A stretch of DNA of 64,000 nucleotides from Sinomonas cyclohexanicum (lineage in GTDB: Bacteria; Actinomycetota; Actinomycetes; Actinomycetales; Micrococcaceae), in contig NZ_AP024525.1 of the NCBI RefSeq assembly GCF_020886775.1, positions 3,038,001 through 3,102,000 of the forward strand, in the 5' to 3' direction. Within the stretch, counting starts at the first letter, position 1, and each line of letters opens with the position of its first letter. Under the pieces are notes generated by a model, which ran no database searches, had not been told where the DNA came from, and was given only the letters and a program-made list of their open reading frames with translations. Positions 25,757 through 34,611 of this stretch are shown one piece after another. Made by a program: the position numbers and the translations under genes.

Positions 25757-27640
25757 CTACTCGACGGTGACGGACTTCGCGAGGTTGCGCGGCTGGTCCA
25801 CGTCGTAGCCCTTCGCGGAGGCGAGCTCGGCGGCGAAGATCTGCAGCGGCACCGTGGTGAGCAGCGGCATGAGCAGCACGGGCGTCTCGGGGACGTAGAA
25901 GACGTGCTCGGCGTACTCGCGCACGGCCTCGTCGCCCTCCTCCGCGATCACCAGGGTGCGGGCGCCGCGGGCGCGGACCTCCTGGATGTTGGAGACGACC
26001 TTGGCGTGCAGCGAGTCGCGGCCGCGCGGGGACGGGACCACGAAGACCGGCTGGCCCTCGTCGATGAGCGCAATGGGTCCGTGCTTGAGCTCGCCAGCGG
26101 CGAAGCCCTCGGCGTGGATGTACGCGATCTCCTTGAGCTTGAGCGCGCCCTCGAGCGCCACCGGGTAGCCCACGTGGCGGCCGAGGAACAGGACGGACTT
26201 CTCGTCCTTCATGCTGCGGGCCAGCTCGCGCAGGGGCCCCGCGGCGTCGAGGACGGTCTGGATCTTCTCGGGGATCTTGTTCAGGTCCGCGAGGACGTCC
26301 TTGATCTGGCCGGAGAAGATGTTCCCGCGCAGCTGTGCCAGGTAGAGCCCGAGCAGGTAGGCGGCCGTGATCTGGGCGAGGAACGCCTTCGTGGACGCGA
26401 CGGCGATCTCGGGACCCGCGTGCGTGTAGAGCACGGCGTCGGACTCGCGCGGGATCGTGGAGCCGTTCGTGTTGCAGATCGAGACGGTCTTGGCGCCCTG
26501 CTCGCGGGCGTACCGGACGGCCATGAGGGTGTCCATGGTCTCGCCGGACTGGCTGATGGACACCACGAGGGTGTTCTCGTCCACGATCGGATCGCGGTAG
26601 CGGAACTCGTGGGCGAGCTCCACCTCGGTGGGGATGCGGCACCAGTTCTCGATCGCGTACTTGGCCACGAGGCCCGCGTAGGCGGCGGTGCCGCACGCGA
26701 GCACGATGATCTTGTCGACCTTCTTCAGCTCGGCCGGGTCGATGCGCAGCTCGTCGAGGATGAGGCGGCCGGACTCGTCGGAGCGGCCCAGGAGGGTGTC
26801 GTGGACGGCGGCCGGCTGGTCGTGGATCTCCTTCTCCATGAAGGAGTTGAAGCCGCCCTTCTCGGCGGACGCGGCGTCCCACGAGACCTCGAACTCCTTG
26901 CCCTGCGCGGGGGCGCCGAAGAAGTCCGTCACCTCGAAGCTGTCCGGGGTGATCGTCACGATCTGGTCCTGGCCCAGCTCCACGGCGCGGCGGGTGTAGT
27001 CGATGAAGCCGGAGACGTCGGAGCCGAGGAAGTTCTCACCCTCGCCGAGGCCGACGACGAGCGGCGAGTTGCGCCGCGCCGCCACCACGACGCCGGGCTG
27101 CTCCGCGTGCACCGCCAGGAGGGTGAACGCGCCCTCGAGCTGCTGGCAGGCGAGCTGCATGGCCTTGGTGATGTCGCCGTCGGCGGCGCCGCGGTAGAGG
27201 TCGCCGATGAGGGCGGCCGCGACCTCGGTGTCCGTCTCGGAGAGGAACTCCACGCCCTTGGCGACGAGCTCGGCCTTGAGGGACGCGTAGTTCTCGATGA
27301 TGCCGTTGTGGATCACGGCGAGCTTGCTGCCGTCGGCCAGATGCGGGTGCGCGTTGGCGTCCGTGGGGCCGCCGTGCGTGGCCCAGCGGGTGTGCCCGAT
27401 GCCCGTGTAGCTCGTGGGGAGCGGGCGCTCGGCGAGCTCGCCCTCGAGGTTCTTGAGCTTGCCGGCCTTCTTCCGGGACTCGATGGCCCCCTCCGAGACC
27501 ACCGCGACGCCAGCGGAGTCGTACCCGCGGTATTCGAGGCGGCGGAGCCCCTCGATCACCACATCAAGGGCTGAGTACTCATTGCTGCCGTCCGCCGCGA
27601 GAGCACGGGCGGTTCCAACGTAGCCGACGATTCCACACAT
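25757..27640 (-). CDS. glmS: Glutamine-fructose-6-phosphate aminotransferase (isomerizing)
   Basis: A 627-residue enzyme that makes glucosamine-6-phosphate for peptidoglycan. The N-terminal glutaminase starts MCGIVGYVG; Cys2 becomes the nucleophile after Met removal, so I chose the ATG at 27640 over one 9 bp upstream. Also visible are LEYRGYDSAG, HTRWATHG and the two SIS isomerase domains (ACGTAAYAG, SQSGETMDTL, CNTNGSTIPRESD, FLGRHVGYPVALEGALKLKE). It ends in the usual PRNLAKSVTVE. Together with glmM in the same window it supplies the UDP-GlcNAc pathway. Confidence 0.96.
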   Translation of the reverse strand: MCGIVGYVGTARALAADGSNEYSALDVVIEGLRRLEYRGYDSAGVAVVSEGAIESRKKAGKLKNLEGELAERPLPTSYTGIGHTRWATHGGPTDANAHPHLADGSKLAVIHNGIIENYASLKAELVAKGVEFLSETDTEVAAALIGDLYRGAADGDITKAMQLACQQLEGAFTLLAVHAEQPGVVVAARRNSPLVVGLGEGENFLGSDVSGFIDYTRRAVELGQDQIVTITPDSFEVTDFFGAPAQGKEFEVSWDAASAEKGGFNSFMEKEIHDQPAAVHDTLLGRSDESGRLILDELRIDPAELKKVDKIIVLACGTAAYAGLVAKYAIENWCRIPTEVELAHEFRYRDPIVDENTLVVSISQSGETMDTLMAVRYAREQGAKTVSICNTNGSTIPRESDAVLYTHAGPEIAVASTKAFLAQITAAYLLGLYLAQLRGNIFSGQIKDVLADLNKIPEKIQTVLDAAGPLRELARSMKDEKSVLFLGRHVGYPVALEGALKLKEIAYIHAEGFAAGELKHGPIALIDEGQPVFVVPSPRGRDSLHAKVVSNIQEVRARGARTLVIAEEGDEAVREYAEHVFYVPETPVLLMPLLTTVPLQIFAAELASAKGYDVDQPRNLAKSVTVE

Positions 27641-27700
27641 GGGTTCCATCCTACCGGGGGCAGCTCCGGAAGCTCAGGGGACGTCCTATGTCCCCGACGG

Positions 27701-27733
27701 TGGTTGAGCGGAGCGGAGCGGAGTCGAAACCCC
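27701..27733 (+). repeat. Dispersed 34-bp repeat (cluster A, one copy)
   Basis: TGGTTGAGCGGAGCG... ending ...GAGTCGAAACCCC, between the divergent glmS and coaA genes. One inner variation (GGAGCGGAGCGGAG) separates it from the common form. Confidence 0.85.
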
Positions 27734-27772
27734 TGGTTCGCGCGATGGCCCGGCGCTTGACAGAATGCACAG

Positions 27773-28738
27773 GTGAGTCTGCAGAGAAGCGAGTTCATGG
27801 GCGACGGCGCCACGCCCTTCGTCGAACTCGACCGTTCCACGTGGGCCCGCCTCGCGGACCGCATGGAACAGCCCCTGAACCAGGACGACATCGACCGCAT
27901 CCGCGGGCTCGGCGATCCCCTCGACCTGCGCGAGATCCGCGACGTGTACCTGCCGCTGAGCCGGCTCCTCTCCCTCTATGTGGAGGCCTCCGGCGAGCTG
28001 CACAATGCGACCCAGACGTTCCTCGGGGGGAAGACCCAGCGGACGCCGTTCGTGATCGGCGTGGCCGGGTCCGTGGCGGTGGGCAAGTCCACGATCGCCC
28101 GTGTGCTGCGCGAGATGCTCCAGCGCTGGCCGTCCACCCCGAACGTGCAGCTCATCACCACGGACGGCTTCCTGTACCCGCTCTCCGAGCTCACCCGCCG
28201 CGGCATCCTGGACCGCAAGGGCTTCCCCGAGTCCTACGACCGGCGCGCCCTCCTGCGCTTCGTCGCGGAGATCAAGTCCGGGGCCGAGGAAGTCCGTGCG
28301 CCTTGGTACTCGCACCTCACGTACGACATCGTCCCCGGCCGGGAAGTCGTGGTCCGCCGGCCGGACGTGCTCATCGTGGAGGGCCTCAACGTCCTCGCCC
28401 CCGCCCGCGCCCGCTACGACGGCACCACCGGCCTGGCCCTCTCCGACTTCTTCGACTTCTCCCTCTATGTGGACGCGAAGACGAGCTACATCGAGCAGTG
28501 GTATGTGGAGCGCTTCCTCAAGCTCCGCTCCGGCGCGTTCGCCCAGCCCGAGAGCTACTTCCACCGGTACGCCTCCCTCTCCGACGAGGAGGCCGTCACC
28601 ACCGCCCGCAGCATCTGGAAGCGCATCAACGAGCCCAACCTGGTCCAGAACGTCCTGCCCACCCGCGGCCGCGCGCAGCTCGTGCTGACCAAGGACCAAG
28701 ACCACTCCATCCGCCGCATGCTCCTGCGGAAGGTGTGA
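27773..28738 (+). CDS. coaA: Type I pantothenate kinase
   Basis: A 321-residue P-loop kinase for the first step of coenzyme A synthesis. The Walker A is [28 protein letters not shown] and [15 protein letters not shown] are substrate-site segments typical of CoaA, followed by [10 protein letters not shown] and DFSLYVDA. Start is the GTG at 27773 or the ATG at 27797; homologues often begin close to the latter. The dispersed repeat lies 40 bp upstream, and the array of repeats starts 13 bp after the stop. Confidence 0.95.
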   Translation: MSLQRSEFMGDGATPFVELDRSTWARLADRMEQPLNQDDIDRIRGLGDPLDLREIRDVYLPLSRLLSLYVEASGELHNATQTFLGGKTQRTPFVIGVAGSVAVGKSTIARVLREMLQRWPSTPNVQLITTDGFLYPLSELTRRGILDRKGFPESYDRRALLRFVAEIKSGAEEVRAPWYSHLTYDIVPGREVVVRRPDVLIVEGLNVLAPARARYDGTTGLALSDFFDFSLYVDAKTSYIEQWYVERFLKLRSGAFAQPESYFHRYASLSDEEAVTTARSIWKRINEPNLVQNVLPTRGRAQLVLTKDQDHSIRRMLLRKV

Positions 28739-28750
28739 GCAGCGGTGACG

Positions 28751-29006
28751 CTGGTTGAGCGGAGCGAAGCGGAGTCGAAACCCCCGCTGGTTCCGGTGGT
28801 TGAGCGGAGCGAAGCCCCGGTGGTTGAGCGAAGCGAAGCGGAGTCGAAACCCCCGCTGGCTGAGCGGAGCGAGCCCCCGGTGGTTGAGCGGAGCGAAGCG
28901 GAGTCGAAACCCCCGCTGGTTCCGGTGGTTGAGCGGAGCGAAGCGGAGTCGAAACCCCCGGCGGTCCCGCTGGTTGAGCGGAGCGAAGCGGAGTCGAAAC
29001 CCCCGG
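28751..29006 (+). repeat. Array of the dispersed 34-bp repeat (cluster B)
   Basis: Five full units (starting near 28752, 28821, 28881, 28925 and 28971) and two truncated ones (near 28797 and 28857), all on the plus strand. They are separated by short variable GC-rich linkers such as GCTGGTTCCGG. The whole block is open in the frame of the following gene and would read [11 protein letters not shown] repeatedly. Confidence 0.92.
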
Positions 29007-29032
29007 CACCCCGCACCCTGACGCGCCGTGCC

Positions 29033-29872
29033 ATGGCCCTCGCCGTCCTCGCCCTCGGCCTGAGCGCGTGCTCGCCGGCGGCGGTGGTTGAGCGGAGCGA
29101 AGCGGAGTCGAAACCCCCGGCCATCGGCCCGTCCCCCACCGCAACCCCCACCGGAGCGAGCACGACGGCGGCACCGAGCCCCGCGCCGTCGTCCTCCGCG
29201 GTGCCGTCCCCGACTGCCGCAGCCGCGTCCGCCGCACCGCCCCCTACCCCCACACCCACGATCGGGAGGTTCGCGGCGGCGGCGAACCCGGCGAGCGCGC
29301 TCGTCGTCGTGAACAAGCGGCGGCCGCTGGCCCCGATCGACTTCGTGCCGGAACTGACGCGGCCAAACGTGCCGCTCGCGACCAGCGGCGAGAGCACGCT
29401 CCTGAACCCGACCACGGCGCGGGCGGCGGAGAAGATGTTCGCCGCGGCGGCCGCAGCGGGGGCGCCGATGACGCTGGTGAGCGGGTACCGGTCGTACGCG
29501 ACGCAGGTGGCCACGTACAGCGGCTGGGTGGCGCGCGAGGGGCAGGCGATGGCCGACGTCGCCTCCGCCCGCCCCGGGTACTCGGAGCATCAGACCGGCT
29601 GGGCGTTCGACATCGGCGACGCCAGCGGCGCGTGCTCCCTGCAGCCCTGCTTCAAGGACACCGGCGCGGCGCAGTGGGCGGCGGCGCACGCGTGGGAGTT
29701 CGGGTTCATCGTGCGGTACCCCTGGTGGTTCCACGAGACCACTGGGTACTACTACGAGCCGTGGCACCTGCGGTACATCGGGGTCGAAGCGGCCGCGGCC
29801 ATGCACGCGCAGGGCACCAACACGCTCGAAGACTTCCTGGGCCTCCCGCCAGCCCCGACCTACGCTGGTTGA
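29033..29872 (+). CDS. VanY-type D,D-carboxypeptidase lipoprotein with repeat-encoded segment
   Basis: About 279 residues. A lipoprotein signal MALAVLALGLSAC leads to a Pro/Thr/Ser linker and an M15B peptidase: TLVSGYRSYATQVATY, GYSEHQTGWAFDIGD (metal His/Asp) and YYEPWHLRYIG (catalytic Glu and metal His). It should trim peptidoglycan stem peptides. One copy of the dispersed repeat lies in-frame right after the lipobox and encodes [12 protein letters not shown]. The start is unclear: the ATG at 29033 lacks a ribosome site and the charged n-region (RTLTRRA) lies upstream of it, where the repeat array begins; a GTG at 28745 opens the frame through the array. The stop TGA (29870-29872) is also supplied by a repeat copy. 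Confidence 0.82.
   Translation: MALAVLALGLSACSPAAVVERSEAESKPPAIGPSPTATPTGASTTAAPSPAPSSSAVPSPTAAAASAAPPPTPTPTIGRFAAAANPASALVVVNKRRPLAPIDFVPELTRPNVPLATSGESTLLNPTTARAAEKMFAAAAAAGAPMTLVSGYRSYATQVATYSGWVAREGQAMADVASARPGYSEHQTGWAFDIGDASGACSLQPCFKDTGAAQWAAAHAWEFGFIVRYPWWFHETTGYYYEPWHLRYIGVEAAAAMHAQGTNTLEDFLGLPPAPTYAG
29085..29118 (+). repeat. Dispersed repeat copy inside the VanY lipoprotein gene
   Basis: A full 34-bp unit lies in-frame directly after the lipobox codons and adds 11-12 residues to the mature protein without breaking it. Confidence 0.92.
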
Positions 29873-29926
29873 GCGGAGTCGAAACCCCCGGTGGTTGAGC
29901 GGAGCGAAGCCCCACGCTGGTTGAGC
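29866..29926 (+). repeat. Dispersed repeat, truncated copies (cluster D)
   Basis: A shortened unit (TGGTTGAGCGGAGTCGAAAC then CCCCG), a second truncated after GAGCGAAGCCCC, and a third reduced to CTGGTTGAGCG. They sit between the VanY stop, which they supply, and the GIY-YIG stop. Confidence 0.85.
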
Positions 29927-29941
29927 GCCCGCCCGGGCCGA

Positions 29942-30214
29942 TCACTCCTTCATGTTCGACTTCAAGTCCCCATACCGGCCCTCGATGACGCACCTCCGCT
30001 TGGCTCGGCTCCATCCCTGGAGCTTCTTCTCGAGGTAGTACGCCTCGGCGATGCTGTCCATCTGCATCGCCCACACAAGCTTCACTGGAGGGCGTCGGCG
30101 TGTGTATGCCGCTCCCTCGCCGGACGCGTGCTGCGCGACGCGGCGCTCCAGATCGGTCGTGCTGCCCACGTAGTAGCTGCCATCGCCGCATTCCAAGATG
30201 TATGTGAAGGCCAT
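29942..30214 (-). CDS. GIY-YIG nuclease-superfamily protein (UPF0213/YhbQ-like)
   Basis: A 90-residue single-domain protein. FTYILECGDGSYYVGSTTDL gives the GIY-YIG core (here YIL...YVG), ERRVAQHASGEGAAYTRRR the Arg/His catalytic segment, and AYYLEKKLQGWSRAKR the metal-binding Glu. Small members of this family are widespread, with poorly defined DNA-related roles. I chose the ATG at 30214; the frame stays open upstream through inverted repeat copies, which would add nonsense sequence. Repeats in opposite orientations flank the gene. Confidence 0.85.
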   Translation of the reverse strand: MAFTYILECGDGSYYVGSTTDLERRVAQHASGEGAAYTRRRPPVKLVWAMQMDSIAEAYYLEKKLQGWSRAKRRCVIEGRYGDLKSNMKE

Positions 30215-30310
30215 GCGGCCAAAGCTAGCCGGGGCGGCGGAATCGTGCTCAGAGTTATCCACAGGCGGCTGCGCGGGCGCGTGATTGCGGGGCTCATTGG
30301 TCCTCCACAG

Positions 30311-30510
30311 GGGTTTCGACTCCGCTGCGCTCCGCTCAACCACCGTGGGGGGTTTCGACTCCGCTCAACCACCGTGGCCGGTTTCGACTCCGCTGCGCTC
30401 CGCTCAACCAGCGGGGTGGCGGGTTTCGACTCCGCTGCGCTCCGCTCAACCACCGTGGTGGCGGGTTTCGACTCCGCTCAACCACCGTCGGTTTCGACTC
30501 CGCTCAACCC
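30311..30510 (-). repeat. Array of the dispersed repeat, inverted (cluster E)
   Basis: Five units read on the minus strand: three long ones with GGTTTCGACTCCGCTGCGCT then CCGCTCAACC, and two with the inner GCGCTCCGCT part missing. Linkers are CACCGTGG or CAGCGGGG type. They lie between the GIY-YIG gene and the penicillin-binding protein gene. Confidence 0.92.
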
Positions 30511-30574
30511 GCGTGGACCGGGGGTCCAGCTTCCGCTCAGCGTTCACCTAGCTGGGTCGCGTAGCGTACCGGGC

Positions 30575-32719
30575 ATGGCGTCTGGCAGCAAGCGGTTCTT
30601 CGACATGACCACCACGATGGGCCGGCTGCTCGCTTTCCTCACGGTGAGCGCGCTGGCCGGCGTTCTCGTGGTGGGCCTCATGTCCCCCGCCCTCGCGCTC
30701 ACGGGCAGCGCGGCGAGCGGCGCCACGGATGCCCTCGGCTCGGTGCCGACGGACCTCACCGCCACCCCGCCCGGGCAGGCCACGAAGGTCCTCGCCGCGG
30801 ACGGCTCCACCATCGCCACCCTCTTCACGGAGAACCGCACGGACGTCCCCCTGGACCAGATGTCGCCGAACATCAAGAACGCAATCGTGGCCATCGAGGA
30901 CTACCGCTTCTATGATCACGGCGGCGTGGACCCGATCGGCATCCTCCGCGCGCTCGTGACGGACGCGGGCGGCGGCCGGCAGGGCGCCTCGACGCTGACC
31001 CAGCAGTACGTCACGAATGCGCTCAACGAGCAGCTCGTGGCCAAGGGCCAGGGCGCGGACATCGTGCTCAACGGCCAGAAGGACGTCGCGGACAAGCTCA
31101 AGGAGATGCAGCTCTCGATCGCCCTCGAGAAGAAGTTCAGCAAGGACCAGATCCTCGCCGGCTACCTGAACATCGTCCCGTTCAGCGCCAACGCCTATGG
31201 GATCCAGGCCGCGAGCCAGTACTTCTTCTCAGTGGACGCGAAGGACCTCACGATCCCGCAGGCGGCCCTCCTCGCCGGTCTGGTCAACGGCCCGGCCTAC
31301 TACGACCCGTCGCAGTATCCGGACCGCGCCACGGCCCGCCGCAACCTGGTCCTCGACGCGATGCTCCAGCACGGCTACATCAACCAGAAGCAGCACGACG
31401 ACGCCGTCGCGACCCCCATCCAGCTCAAGCTCAACCCGCCCCGGCAGGGCTGCACGTACGCGGACCAGGCCCCGTACTTCTGCGACTACGTCCTGCACCA
31501 GATCCTCAACGACCCGGCATACGGCGCGGACGAGAAGGCCCGCCTGAACAAGGTCATGCTCGGCGGCCTGACCATCAAGACCACCCTGGACCCGCGCCTG
31601 CAGGGGCCGGCCCAGACGCAGGTTGACTCCACCGCCGGCGCAAACCCGGACAAGTGGGGCGCCTCCCTCGTCACGGTCCAGCCGGGCGCGGGGAAGATCG
31701 TCGCGATGGCCCAGAACAGCCGCATGGTCGCGGGCCAGGGCTCCGGGTTCACGGCGGCGTACAACTTCAACGTGGACGCGAAGGACGCCAACGGCAACGA
31801 CCTGGGCGGTGCCGGCGGCTACCAGCCCGGCTCCACGATGAAGCCGATCACGCTCGCGGCGTGGCTCGACGAGGGCAAGCCCACCAACGCGGTGGTGAAC
31901 GCGGCGCAGCGCCGCTACGGCCCCAACTACCCGTGGAAGTCCACATGCGGTCCGGTGCACGGCTACTTCGACGCCGCGATCAGCGGCTCCACCGACCTCC
32001 AGAACGACGAGCCCGGCTGGTACCGCCCGCTGACCGTCCGCGAGGGCATCTACAACTCGATCAACACGGCCACCTTCGCCTCCGCCGCCGGCCTGGACGA
32101 CTTCTGCGACATCCAGCGCGCTGCAGACGCGATGGGGATGCACGACGGCGCGGGGTCGGGTCAGAAGCTGGACCTCGCCACGCTCGGGAACCTCCTCGGT
32201 GGCACGAACGTGGCCCCGCTGACCATGGCCAGCGCGTTCGCGACGTTCGCGAGCGGCGGCACGTACTGCGCGCCGATCGCGATCACGGAGGTCGACGACG
32301 CTCAGGGCCAGCGGATCGGCGGCCAGTCGCAGCAGTGCCAGCAGGGTGCGCTCAGCCCGGACGTGGCCAGCGCGGCCACGAGCGTGCTCCAGGATGTCCT
32401 GACGAAGGGCTCGGGCCTGCTCATCCCGCAGAAGCTGGGCGTTCCCGCGGCGGCGAAGACCGGCACGAACAACGAGAACAGCCAGACCTGGGTGGTCGGG
32501 TACACGAAGGGTCTGGCCACGGCGTCCTTCTTCGGCGAGGCGCTCAACGGCCCGTCGGCCCGGATGGGCCGGGACATCACGGTGAACGGCAAGTTCTACC
32601 CCGTGGTCGACGGCGCATACATCGCCGGCCCGCAGTGGGCGTCCTACATGCAGCAGGTGGCCGGGCTGTACGACCACGGCGACTTCCCCACCCCGCCGCA
32701 GCGCCTCATCACGGGCTGA
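30575..32719 (+). CDS. Bifunctional class A penicillin-binding protein
   Basis: A 714-residue peptidoglycan synthase. One membrane anchor (about residues 16-42) is followed by the GT51 transglycosylase: AIVAIEDYRFYDHGGVDPIG with the catalytic Glu, then GASTLTQQYVTNAL and KILAGYLN-type sequence. The transpeptidase follows, with PGSTMKPITLAAWL (SxxK nucleophile), IYNSINTATF (SxN) and AAKTGTNNENSQTW (KTG). It builds and cross-links glycan strands. I chose the ATG at 30575; the frame is open further upstream through the inverted repeat array, which is unlikely to be translated. Confidence 0.93.
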   Translation: MASGSKRFFDMTTTMGRLLAFLTVSALAGVLVVGLMSPALALTGSAASGATDALGSVPTDLTATPPGQATKVLAADGSTIATLFTENRTDVPLDQMSPNIKNAIVAIEDYRFYDHGGVDPIGILRALVTDAGGGRQGASTLTQQYVTNALNEQLVAKGQGADIVLNGQKDVADKLKEMQLSIALEKKFSKDQILAGYLNIVPFSANAYGIQAASQYFFSVDAKDLTIPQAALLAGLVNGPAYYDPSQYPDRATARRNLVLDAMLQHGYINQKQHDDAVATPIQLKLNPPRQGCTYADQAPYFCDYVLHQILNDPAYGADEKARLNKVMLGGLTIKTTLDPRLQGPAQTQVDSTAGANPDKWGASLVTVQPGAGKIVAMAQNSRMVAGQGSGFTAAYNFNVDAKDANGNDLGGAGGYQPGSTMKPITLAAWLDEGKPTNAVVNAAQRRYGPNYPWKSTCGPVHGYFDAAISGSTDLQNDEPGWYRPLTVREGIYNSINTATFASAAGLDDFCDIQRAADAMGMHDGAGSGQKLDLATLGNLLGGTNVAPLTMASAFATFASGGTYCAPIAITEVDDAQGQRIGGQSQQCQQGALSPDVASAATSVLQDVLTKGSGLLIPQKLGVPAAAKTGTNNENSQTWVVGYTKGLATASFFGEALNGPSARMGRDITVNGKFYPVVDGAYIAGPQWASYMQQVAGLYDHGDFPTPPQRLITG

Positions 32720-32774
32720 GACCGCGACACGCGGCGAAGATTACATCTTCCATTCACTTGACGGAAACGGTCGA

Positions 32775-33182
32775 ATGACTACCCTGTCTTCCATGCTGAG
32801 TGGATTCAAAGATTTCATCATGAAGGGCAACGTCGTTGACCTTGCCGTCGCCGTCGTCATGGGCGCCGCCTTCGGAGCAGTCGTCACTGCATTCGTCGGC
32901 AACATCCTCATGCCGATCGTCTCGCTCCTCGTGGGCCAGCCGAACTTCGACGATTTCCTCGTCTTTGGGCCAGTGAAGATCGGTGTCTTCCTGACCGCCC
33001 TGATCAACTTCCTCCTGATCGCCGCCGCGATCTACTTCGCCGTGGTCATGCCGATGAACCACATGATCGAGCGCCGCAACCGCAAGCTCGGCATCAAGGA
33101 CGAGGAGGCCGGCGAGGCCGTCGACCCGCAGGTCGCGCTCCTCACCGAGATCCGCGACTCGCTGCAGGCGCAGCGCCCGTAA
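32775..33182 (+). CDS. mscL: Large-conductance mechanosensitive channel
   Basis: A 135-residue channel. GFKDFIMKGNVVDLAVAVVM is the N-terminal amphipathic helix and first membrane helix with the gate glycines; FLLIAAAIYFAVVMPMNHM is the second helix; the C-terminal coiled helix holds LLTEIRDSL. It opens under membrane tension to release solutes during osmotic downshock. Standard size. Likely a single-gene unit between the penicillin-binding protein gene and a terminator. Confidence 0.95.
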   Translation: MTTLSSMLSGFKDFIMKGNVVDLAVAVVMGAAFGAVVTAFVGNILMPIVSLLVGQPNFDDFLVFGPVKIGVFLTALINFLLIAAAIYFAVVMPMNHMIERRNRKLGIKDEEAGEAVDPQVALLTEIRDSLQAQRP

Positions 33183-33225
33183 CTGCCCACCCCCGGTTTC
33201 CCCCAGCAGACCGCAACCACCACGC

Positions 33226-33259
33226 ACGGCCCCTCGCCCCGCCAAAGGTGAGGGGCCGT
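33226..33259. terminator. Terminator hairpin
   Basis: ACGGCCCCTC pairs with GAGGGGCCGT across a 14-base loop, between convergent mscL and the hydrolase gene. The right side continues into CGTCGTGCG, the motif shared with other hairpins in this window. Confidence 0.75.
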
Positions 33260-33284
33260 CGTCGTGCGCGGCCCAGAACGGGTT

Positions 33285-34556
33285 CTACAGCCGGCGGCGC
33301 AGCCGGCGGAGGAAGTCGTCGTGGGCCACGGCGAACGCGATCTCGGCGTCGCCGGAGAACACGCCGGCGGAGAGGATGTCGTCGCGGCCCAGGATGCGGC
33401 GGCACATGCTGTCGAGGGTGAGGACGTCGTGGGTGAAGGAGCTGTGGGTCGTCGCGCCGGAGGAGGACCGCGGCGAGCCCATCGCCACGCTCCACACCGC
33501 CCCCACGGGCCCCGCGTCGGGGTCCGTCCCGAACCAGCGCGCGAGCGGGGAAGGCTCCACGCACTCCTGCAGCCCGAGGAGGCCGCCGCCGTCGTCCGGC
33601 TCGAGCGCGTTGAGGATGAAGTGCAGCATGGATCCCTCCTCGTAGAGCCCGAGCAGCCGGTCCCGCTGCGCTGTTTCACGGCCGAGGGAGAACATGGTGA
33701 ACGCCCGCACCGCCGCCGATTCCATGAGCGGCATGAACTCCTCGGTGAACTGGCGGATCGACATGGCCGGCGCGAGGAACTGGACGGTCTGCAGCGTCAG
33801 CCCCCGCCGCACGAGCTCGCTCACGAACGCGGACTGGAACTGCGCCCCCGCGCTGTGCCCCACGGCGTGCAGCGCCGTGCCGGGGTTGGCCCGCACGAAC
33901 GCGTCCACCCGCTCGGCGACGTAGCGCCCCGCGCCCCCGTCCACGAGGCTCACGTCCCGCGCGTCGTCCTTCATCTGCTCCCACAGCCCGCGCCCGTCGA
34001 CGAGCCGGATCACGTCGTCGAAGATCCGGTCGCGGCGCGTCGCGGCGCCGTCGGTGACAATCCCGTCGGTCGTGCTCGGTCCCGGGACGCGCACGACGTC
34101 GGCCGTGTCGCCCTCCGCCGTCGGCTCGCCCTGGGTGCCGTACCCGGCGGGTGGCGCGCCGCCGCCGTCGGGCCCGTCGCTGTGCCGCCAGGAGCCCATC
34201 CAGTGGGCGAGGCGCTCGGCGAGGACCTCGTTGAGGGTGGAGACGAGTCCGGTGTCCCAGACGAAGTAGACGGGGTAGATGCCGTTGGCGAGCCACCAGG
34301 GGATGGCGCGGAGCGCGTCGCCGAACGCGTAGCCGCGGTTCACCAGTCCGCCGTGGGCCCAGAAGACGATCGGCACGAGGCCGCCGCGCTCGCGCTGGAA
34401 GCGGGGCAGATGGAGGCGGAAGATCGCGTCGACCTGCTTCGCCGTCGTGGCGGCGGGCCCGCTGCCCGCGAACTCGTGGCCGCCGATCCCGATCACGTGC
34501 CGGACCCACCACGACGTGTCACTGTCGGCGTGCGCGGGCCTCTCCTGGGACGCCAT
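33285..34556 (-). CDS. Large alpha/beta hydrolase-like protein
   Basis: A 423-residue protein. VPIVFWAHGGLVNRGY resembles the oxyanion-hole HG motif, LHAVGHSAGAQFQSAF is a clear GxSxG nucleophile elbow (Ser in GHSAG), and TLQTVQFLAPAMSI follows as in lipase-like folds. About 100 residues between these blocks form an insert rich in Gly and Thr. There is no signal peptide, so it is probably cytoplasmic; substrate unknown. The ATG at 34556 begins MASQERPAHADS; no better ribosome site is found upstream. Confidence 0.72.
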   Translation of the reverse strand: MASQERPAHADSDTSWWVRHVIGIGGHEFAGSGPAATTAKQVDAIFRLHLPRFQRERGGLVPIVFWAHGGLVNRGYAFGDALRAIPWWLANGIYPVYFVWDTGLVSTLNEVLAERLAHWMGSWRHSDGPDGGGAPPAGYGTQGEPTAEGDTADVVRVPGPSTTDGIVTDGAATRRDRIFDDVIRLVDGRGLWEQMKDDARDVSLVDGGAGRYVAERVDAFVRANPGTALHAVGHSAGAQFQSAFVSELVRRGLTLQTVQFLAPAMSIRQFTEEFMPLMESAAVRAFTMFSLGRETAQRDRLLGLYEEGSMLHFILNALEPDDGGGLLGLQECVEPSPLARWFGTDPDAGPVGAVWSVAMGSPRSSSGATTHSSFTHDVLTLDSMCRRILGRDDILSAGVFSGDAEIAFAVAHDDFLRRLRRRL

Positions 34557-34611
34557 GGATTCACGGTACTCCCGGGGCGGACGGGCCGGCATGGGCCTGT
34601 CCCCCGGGCGC

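Noticed and set aside
25742-27574. A 610-codon open frame on the plus strand opposite glmS
   Set aside because: It is a shadow of glmS on the complementary strand, with no family motifs; long antisense frames are common in very GC-rich DNA.
25757-27700. glmS ribozyme or riboswitch upstream of glmS
   Set aside because: The 5' region is short and GC-rich, without the conserved ribozyme core; actinobacteria are not known to use it.
27686-29806. A 706-codon minus-strand frame across coaA, the repeat array and the VanY gene
   Set aside because: It reads the reverse of the repeat many times and overlaps two well-supported genes; codon bias fits the opposite strand.
28751-30510. The repeat arrays as a CRISPR array
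   Set aside because: Spacers are short, low-complexity and of unequal length, units are truncated and inverted, and no cas gene is present.
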